A DNA stretch of 64,000 bases from Corydoras sp. C115 (Eukaryota; Chordata; Actinopteri; Siluriformes; Callichthyidae). The notes below the pieces were generated by a model. It made no database searches, was not told where the DNA came from, and was given only the letters and a program-made list of their open reading frames with translations. The stretch covers positions 313,501-377,500 of the forward strand of contig JAFMOC010000309.1 in NCBI GenBank assembly GCA_019802505.1. Direction: 5' to 3'. Below are positions 45,101 to 54,309 of the stretch, piece by piece; position 1 is the first letter of the stretch, and each line of letters starts with the position of its first letter. Made by a program: the position numbers and the translations under genes.

Positions 45101-48100
45101 GCTATCCTTTGCCACACATATCACTAAACTACAGTCTAAAATTAGGTCTAAAATTGGTTTCCTTTATAGAATGCGCTCTTGTCTAACCCGCTCAGCCAAA
45201 GTGACATTAGTGCAAATGACAATTCTGCCCTTGTTTGATTATGGTGATATCATATATAAGTCTGCCAGTAAAAGTCTTCTTCAAAAACTTGACGTTCTTT
45301 ATCATTCTGCTATTCGCTTTGCCACAAATGCACCTTTTGAACTTACCATTGTTCTCCGTACGCATCTGTGAACTGGCCATCATCACATACCCGTCGTACC
45401 TCTCACTGCTATAAATTCATTTACAAAACTCTCCTTGGTGTTTCTCCTCCTTATCTGTGTAACTTGCTACAACTGTCATCCGCTGCTTACAATACTCGCA
45501 CTGCCCAACTCATCACACTGAAAATCCCTAAAACAAACAGAGTCTTTGGTTTATCTTCATTTCAATCTGCGGCTGCCAGAGACTGGAACTCCTTGCAAAA
45601 ATCACTAAAAATGACTGATTTTATACCCATGTTCTCTTTTAAGAATGCTATTACAAATTTTCTTACTGAATGTTGTAACTAGGGGACACACAGACTTATA
45701 TATGATATCACCATAATCAAACAAGGGCAGAATTGTCATTTGCACTAATGTCACTTTGGCTGAGCGGGTTAGACAAGAGCGCATTCTATAAAGGAAACCA
45801 ATTTTAGACCAAATTTTAGACTGTAGTTTAGTGATATGTGTGGCAAAGGATAGCGTGCTGTCTAACCAAACACCTAGATATCTGTATTCTGTGACACTAT
45901 GGACTAGGGGTGTCTTCAACTAAGGATTTTCATAGTCGAATCTGATTCGTCAGATTTTCCCTATAGTCGACTGATAGTCGAATCAGTTAATTTCACCACA
46001 AGATGGCGCTATAAGTGTGTTTTTAAAAAAATATATATTTTTTATATTTTACTTGTTTTTCTAGAGCACCGTAAATGGGGTTGATTTTTAGGAGATTTTA
46101 GGAGAAATTAGGATTTTAGGAGAAATTAGGATGATAACGAAAAAAAAGACATTTCATGTAAAAACTAATGCTTAGCAGCAGCCATGGGCGCCCCCATGTG
46201 GTCAAAATGGTACATTCGACTATGACGTTCATAGTCGACTACGGTTCTCCGAATCGAATCGTCGAATCAGCGAATATTGCAGCTCACCCCTAGTTGTAAC
46301 TGCAGTGATTTAGACACTTTATAATGTTATTGTTGTTTTTGTTGTCTTAAAGGGTTGTTTGTGTGCTGTATGTTTGTTTTTTTTGTTTTTTTTGTCAGGC
46401 TGTCATTTTAAATAAGAAGGTGTTCTTAATGATTTGCCTGGTTAAATAAAGGTCTACATTGTTAATTGTTACACAAATGAGCCGGAGCGCCGCTAGAGAA
46501 ATTCCCAACCCCCTTTATCTAAAGTTTTTGTAACTTACAAACGCACGCTGTATTCTTCAGACAGAGCGAAAGCCTTGACTTTTAGAATGAATTATGCGCT
46601 AATGGAACAGTCAGTTTTGAGAAATGATTTTAGTGTTTTTATAATGTTTCCACTAGGGCTGTAACAACGAATCGATAAAATCGATAAAAATCGATTATCC
46701 AAAGTATCGATAATGAATTTCCATTATCGATTCGTTGGGTCGCGCGATTTCCGTGTTACTCGCAATGTCGCACCCGCTTACGTCACCTGCAGCGCTTCAA
46801 TAACGCTGGAAAATAATAGCGGGTTGAACAGAACGAGGCGGAGTCTGCAAAACAAGTCGATAAATGTACAAATGAAACACAGCCAACGCAGAAAATAAAG
46901 AACGTGGAACATGCAGCTCTGTGAACATGCGCAGCAGCACGGTGATGATCCACCACCTGAAACTCAACACTGATGAGGATGAAGCTGAACAGCAGATAAA
47001 TCTCTACAACATCCCGAGATTCTTTAGTTTAAAGTGAATCAACGTAACGGAACGTCACACTATCAGACCGGCAGAGCAGCTTGTTAACTGGATAATAACA
47101 GCGATAGAGAACGTGTCTGAACGTCCGTTATACCAATACGTCTGTATTTCCCGGGACATGTCCGTATGTCACGTCCTGTCCCGGTTTATTTTTTAAAGTG
47201 AGGAAATGTCCTGGTTTTTAGCGAATCAATAGCAGCACACCGCATGGAAGCGGGGGATTGACGCGCACACACGCACGCCGTAAAAGTACGCTGCTTTAAA
47301 TGTCCCGGCACTGGGAGACTGCGTGCGGCGCCCCCCCCCCCTTCAGACCGCGTCCAGACAAACGGGAAGCCTTGTATGTACACATGTACACGCTGAAAAA
47401 CAAGCATGCGAAATAAAATCGAGGCGCAACTGAATTATTGTGTTTTCAATATAAACTAAAAGTACGACTACTAAAAAAAAAAAGTGGGTTGTAGGTGGCA
47501 CGGTGGCTTAGTGGTTAGCATGTTCTCCTCTCAGTGCTGGGGATCCAGGTTCGAATCCCAATCTGGGTGAAATCCCGATTACAAGTTCTCCCTGTGTCTG
47601 TCAGTGTCTTCTCCGGGTTCTCTGGTTTCCTCCCACAGTCCAGAACCATGGATTAAAGGTGGATTCTCTGCTATAAATTCTGTAAATTGCCCCTATATAG
47701 TGTGTGTATCTGCCTAGCTCCCGAAATGTTCTCCCCTTGATGGGCATGTAGAACCCCACAACCCTAGTGGAGGATTTACAAAAGGTTAGTGGTTCTCTCA
47801 GCGCTGGGGATCCAGGTTCGAATCCCAATCTGGGTGGAGTTTGCATGTTCTCCCCGTGTCCATGTGGGTTTTCTCCCACAGTCCAAAAACATGAAATCAA
47901 GGTGAATTGACTGCTCTTAATTGCCCCATCCAAATTGCCCCATATAGTGTATTCGCTTTTCTGTTTAGGCGATTGGGTTGATGCTCTGTCCTAGGTGTAT
48001 CTGCCCAGTGCCAGAAACGTTCTCCCCTGGATGGGCATGGAGAACCCCCACTAGTAGAGGTAGAAGTAAATTGGCACATCTGCATCTTAGCAATGGGGAT

Positions 48101-51100
48101 GCAGGTTCGAATCCCGATCTGGGTGGAGTTTGCATGTTCTCCCCACGTCTGCATGGGTTTTCTCTGAGTTCTCTCCACAGTCCAAAAACATGGAATCATG
48201 GTGAATTGACTGCTCTTAATTGCCCCATCCAAATTGCCCCATATAGTGTATGTGATTTTTTTATTTTATTTTTTTTTAAATCTGAGTGGATTGGTGCTCT
48301 GTCCTGGGTGTATCTGCCCAGTGCCCGAACCCCCCCCCCCCCGACCCTAGTAGAGATATAAGTAGAATGTTAGCATGTTTGCCTCTTAGCAATGGGGATG
48401 CAGGTTCGAATCCAAATCTGGGTGGAGTTTGCATGTTCTCCCCGTGTCCATGTGGGTTTTCTCCCAGTTCTCCGGTTTCCTCCCACAGTCCAAAAACATG
48501 GAATCAAGGTGAATTGACTGCTCTTAATTGCCCCATATAGTGTATGTGTTTTTTTTTTGTTTAAATGAGTGGATTGGTGCTCTGTCCTGGGTGTATCTGC
48601 CCAGCACCTGAAACGTTCTCCCTTGGATGGGCATGGGGAACCCCCCCCCCCCCCCCTGTGACCCTAATAGAGGATAAATTAATAATTAATAATGGGTGGA
48701 TGCCGGGATATAAAACTATATAAATAGTAACACAGATTGAAATGCTAAACTACACATACATACTATATATATTAATTAATTAATTATCTCCCGCTTTATC
48801 CTCTATGAGGGTCGCGGTGGGGTTCCCCATGCCCATCCAGGGGAGAACGTCTCGGGCGCTGGGCAGATACACCCAGGACAGGGCGCCAATCCATCGCTGG
48901 GCACACACTCACTTACACACACACACTCTATATGGGGCAATTTTTGAGAATTCAATTGACTTGATCCATGTTTTTGGACTGTGGGAAGAAAACCGGAGAA
49001 CCCGGAGGAAACCCACGCAGACACGGGGAGAACATGGAAACTCCACCCAGATGGGGATTCGAACCGGGAATCCCTAGCGCTGAGAGGAGAACGTTATACA
49101 GTTATATGAACGTTCTATATATACAGGGGTTTAGTCCAAGATAATTGAGTCATTTTAAAATGTTCTGAAGTTTTGGAACATCTCGAGTCTTGCGTTGTGC
49201 CCCGGCCGTAAAGTTGTGGCTCTTTGAATCGTCTCCAGCTTGTAATTACACCTTTAACAACACGGTGAACCGTAATTACAGCAATTCTGTCGTGACGCGA
49301 GCCCATCTGAACTGCGAGCTATGGTTTTTCATTTGTTCGTCATTGCCTCGTGTTCCCCTCCCTTCCTCGAGGGCAGTCTCATGCTCGCTGCTGATTGGCT
49401 AATGCTGGGCCGTCCTGCTGGTTTGTTTGATCTATTATTTTTAATCTGCGTGTTTTGAAGCCAATGCCGTTCAACCGTTCGCGGGTCGCCTGGAGCTGAT
49501 GTTACCCTTCACCCACCCTCGTCCCGGCGCTCTGGGCTCAGTCCAACTGAGTGAAGGAGGCAGACAGAAATAGAAGCAGGAGCTGTTGGCTTCTTGCCCT
49601 CAGCCCTCGGTTCCTGGAGGCAAAACAACCACAGAACAGGTTCTAGTAACGTGCAGATGTTTGGCTTACTGTTCAAGTTCCTACTACGGTTAAAAACAAA
49701 CGCACAACAGGCAATTAAAAGAAATGAATGTCACATCATCACAGGGTAATCACAGGGGAGTTCCGTTTAAATCTGATTGGCTGAGCCGTGACATTATTAA
49801 CAATAACACACCACCTCTGCACGCTTCACATTCGTATCAATTCATGATATACAATACATTATATTAAATCATAAATAGAAAATAATATAAACAGTGAGTG
49901 GGCGGCACGGTGGCTTAGTGATTAGCATGTTCTCCTCTCAGCGCTAGTGGTTTCCGGTTCGAATCCCAATCTGGGTGGAGTTTCCATGTTCTCCCGTTGT
50001 CCACGTGGTTTTCCTCCGGGTTCGGTTTCCTCCCACAGTCCAAAAACATGGATCAAGTCAATTGAATTCTCAAAAATTGCCCCATATAGAGTGTGTCTGT
50101 GTGAGTGAGTGTGTGCCTAGCGATGGATTGGCGCCCTGTCCTGGGTGTATCTGCCCAGCGCCCGAGACGTTCTCCCCTGGATGGGCATGGGGAACCCCAC
50201 CGCGACCCTAATAGAGGATAAAGCGGGAGATAATAAATGAATATAAACAACGAGTGGGCGGCACGGTGGCTTAGTGTTTAGCATGTTCTCCTCTCGGTGC
50301 TAGGAATTCCCGGTTCGAATCCCAATCTGGGTGGAGTTTCCATGTTCTCCCCGTGTCCACCTCCGGGTTCTCCGGTTTCCTCCCACAGTCCAAAAACATG
50401 GATCAAGTCAATTGAATTCTCCAAATTGCCCCATATAGAGTGTGTGTGAGTGAGTGTGTGTCCAGTGATAGATTGGCGTCCTGTGACCTGGGTGTATCTG
50501 CCCAGCAGGTGGTGTTAGGTGTCGTTACGTCTCTTTCTCGTGATTTATTCACAATAATACACAACCTCGATGTGTCTTATGACTTTCATAAAACAGTAAC
50601 CAACACACTATAATAAAAAAACATCTTTAATTCATAAATGTGTTCATTGAAAGCAAAATCGCAGATAAAATGTTTGATGATGTAATCTAGTCCAGTTTTT
50701 TTTAAAGTGAACGCTGATTGCCGAGTATCAGGATACTGGTTTTTCTATCAAGCAAATGCCATCTAGTGGCCAAATTACAAAACACAGTTTATGAAAGAAA
50801 AACAAAATCAGGAAAATAATGTGTATTGTACGTCATGCATTAATACGAAGGAGGAGGGGTACAAGATTGTCATGGCTGGACAAACGGCTCAACCCTTACA
50901 CGGTTCCTCCCGAAACGTGGGTTTCCTCCAGGTTCTCCGGTTTCCTCCCACAGTCCAAAAACATGGATCAGGGTCAATGGAATTCTCCCAATTGCCCCAT
51001 ATAGAGTGTGTCTGTGTGAGTGAGTGTGTGCCCAGTAATAGATTGGCGCTCTGTCCTGTGTGTGTCTGCCCGGCGCCTGAAACGTTCTCCCCTGGATGGG

Positions 51101-51333
51101 CATGGAGAACCCCCACAACCCAATTAGAGGTAGAAGTAAATTGGCCATCTGCATCTTAGCAATAGGGATGCATGTTCGAATCCCGACCTGGGTGGAGTTT
51201 GCATGTTCTCCCCATGTCCGCATGGGCTTTCTCTGAGTTCTCCAGTTTCTTCAGTTTCGGTCCAAAAACATGGAATCAAGGTGAATTGACTGCTCTTAAT
51301 TGCCCCATCCAAATTGCCCCATATAGTGTATGT

Positions 51334-51373
<40 letters not shown>

Positions 51374-54243
51374 CCGCAACCCCAATAGAGGATAAAGTAG
51401 AAGATAATGGATGTATGGATGTTTTGAACGTGGTCAGTCACATGCCGGCCGTCTCGTTTCAGGTTCAGTGCTACGACCCGGAATCTGACGTTTGGCTTCT
51501 GAGGGCGAACATCCCCATCGCCAAGCGCTGCATCACCGCCGTGTCGCTCAACAACCTTATATACGTGTCCGGCGGCCTGACCAAATCCATCTACTGCTAC
51601 GACCCCCTCGAGGACTACTGGATGCACGTGGTGCATACGTTCAGCAAACAGGTAACACCCTCTTCCACCCCCCCCCCACTCCCCCCACAGAACCCTGAGG
51701 TCCATACCTCGTGTATTTTGTGTACCTTTACACTCATAGTCATGGAGTCTAAAGCCTCATTTATACTCCCTCTGCGTACGGAAATGTGTGTGTGCGCTTC
51801 ATGCGATATAACAGTTACTGCCCACATACTTCCTCGCGTCAGCTGCGTTGATATGGTTGTTGAACACTACATCCATTAGAGGGCAGTTTAGAGTAAAAAT
51901 CAAACATGGCTGATTTTGTTCATACTGCAAAAACGACAAAAAACGGCAGCGTTCTAGACGGCGGTGGTAACATCATATAAATGATTAAAATTGCGCACCA
52001 ACTCGCACAATAGAAATAGAAATAGAAAGCCTTTATTGTCATTATAAAAACGCATACACATTATACATCATATAACGAGATTTAAGCTCCTCCTTAAGGT
52101 GCACATGGCATTATATCAGTGATTCTCAATTATATTCTGTTAAGCACACTCACCCACCCCCCCCCCCCCCCCCCCCCCCCCCCCGGAGGAAGAAAACTTT
52201 TTTTGCCCCCCCCCCACACACACACGCACCCCCCCCCCCCCCCCCGTACATGACAAAATGGGATAAAAAAGTATTTTTACACGCCCACTGTAGTATGATT
52301 TGTCTATAAATTTGTTATAAGTTCACCTCTTTAAAGAAAACAAAAAAGAAAGTAATATAGATCAACTTAGAACAGAAAAAATGTATTAACTTTGTTTTTT
52401 AGTTTGTAACAGAAACGAATGAAATCCTTATTTAAACCAGAAACATTTTTGAACTGACTGACATTTGATACTGAAAAATGAAATGATATAAAATCAATAA
52501 ATAATAATAAATTCATCAGCAACATTAATTCAGGAGAACAATTTATTATTAACACTTTAACCTACAAAACAAAAATGAATAAAAACAATTTGTGCTGGTT
52601 TTTTTAATTTTAGTTTTCATTAGTTCAGTAGTTTTCATAAAGCGTTATGATTGCTTGCTGTACGAGTCACGTTTTCGATTAAAAACTCAAGCGGTTATCA
52701 GCGTGATTGGGGTTTAATGTCTTTAAGTGACTCCTTCATTTATTTCACGCTTTTAAAGACACAGCAGACACACCGGTCTTTCTTCGTCTCTCACCTTCGT
52801 TACAGTGAAACCAAGCGCTACCTACACTCTCCTCGTTTTAACTTTCGGTTGACTTTTGTTGCTCTCGTTATCTTCGTCTCTCTCCGTTTTTCTCTCCTCA
52901 TCTCTGTTAAATATTTCTCCATGTTGTCTCTTGAGGGTTTGTTCAATGCACTTAATATCACTTGCTCTGTGATTTCTTGTTATTCGCCCCCCCAGGCACC
53001 GCACTGCGCCCCACTATTTGAGAAGCACTGCATTATATACAAATAGAAAAAAACAATAGAAAAGACATGTGCAAAAATGTACTGTGCAAATAGAAGTGTA
53101 ATGTGTAAAATGATATGCCAATTAGTGCAGGTTCCCATTTAGTATTGTAATGGCTTTGGGAAAGAAGCTGTCCCTGAGTCTGTTTGTTTTGGCCCGTATG
53201 GACCTGTAGCGTCTTCCAGAAGGCAGCAGGTTGAAAAGGCGGAAGCCGGGGTGAGTATTGTCCTTTAGGATGTTCCTGGCGCTGCTGAGACAGCGGGAGT
53301 GCTAGATGGAGGTTATGGAAGGGAGGGAGCAGCCAATGATTTTTTCGGCCGTGTCGGTCACTCTCTGTAGTCTTCTTCTGTCAGCCTCTGTGCAGGTGGA
53401 GTGCCACACTGACACGGCATACGTCAGCAGGCTTTCAATGGTGGAACGCTAGAAGGTCACCAGCAGGCTTGTGTGTAGTTGCTCTTTCCTGAGCACCCTC
53501 AGGAGGCGAAGCCGCTGCTGGGCCTTCTTGACCAGTGCAGAGGTGTTGACTGTCCAGGAGAGATCTGCAGAGATGATCTGTACCCACCCCCAGGAATCTG
53601 AATGATTCCACTTGCTCTACACATTCACCGTTGATGTACAGGGGTGTAGGGTTAATCCCGCGGTTAATCACGCGGTTAATCACGCGGTTAATCCCGCGGT
53701 TAATATGCAAATGAGGATCTGTCCTAACTGACACGGCTTTGTCAGGAGGTGGCGTTCCGAAATTCCGCTTTTTATTTTGTCATTTAATTGTTTCATTTTA
53801 TTCAAGACGCGGCGCCTTGGTATGTTCTCCTGGCAGCGCTGGGGATCCAGGTTCGAATCCCGATATTGGTGGAGCGTCCATGTCGTCCCCGTGTCCATGT
53901 GGAGTTTTTCTGGGTTCTCCGGTTTCCTCTCACAGTCCAAAAACGTGGATTTAAGTTTGGTTGGCTGCTCTTCAATTGCCCCCATCTAAATTGTCTTCAG
54001 GGTGGCATGTCACCATCCACCTTGTTCGTCGGAAGTCAACCTGGTCTTCAAAAAGTTCAAAAAGTTCCGCCATGTTTTTCTTCTTCTTCGTGGACATATG
54101 GAAGTGGTCGCATCATGCACTGCCCCCCACGGTGTCCAGTGGTATTGCTCCGTCCCGTCCGCATCCGCAAGCTTTCAGAAAACGTGCAAAGTATCCGTTT
54201 CCGTATTTAACGTTGAGCATAAATGAGCCTTAAACCTGTCTCT

Positions 54244-54309
<66 letters not shown>

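Noticed and set aside
45680..46300. Two independent hAT2 insertions side by side
   Set aside because: Only one 8-bp duplication exists, and it encloses both TAGGGG starts; the first start has no element body of its own.
53739..54233. Several overlapping frames of 70-140 codons before exon 6
   Set aside because: They run through a SINE head and unassigned sequence in several frames at once; none resembles a protein family.
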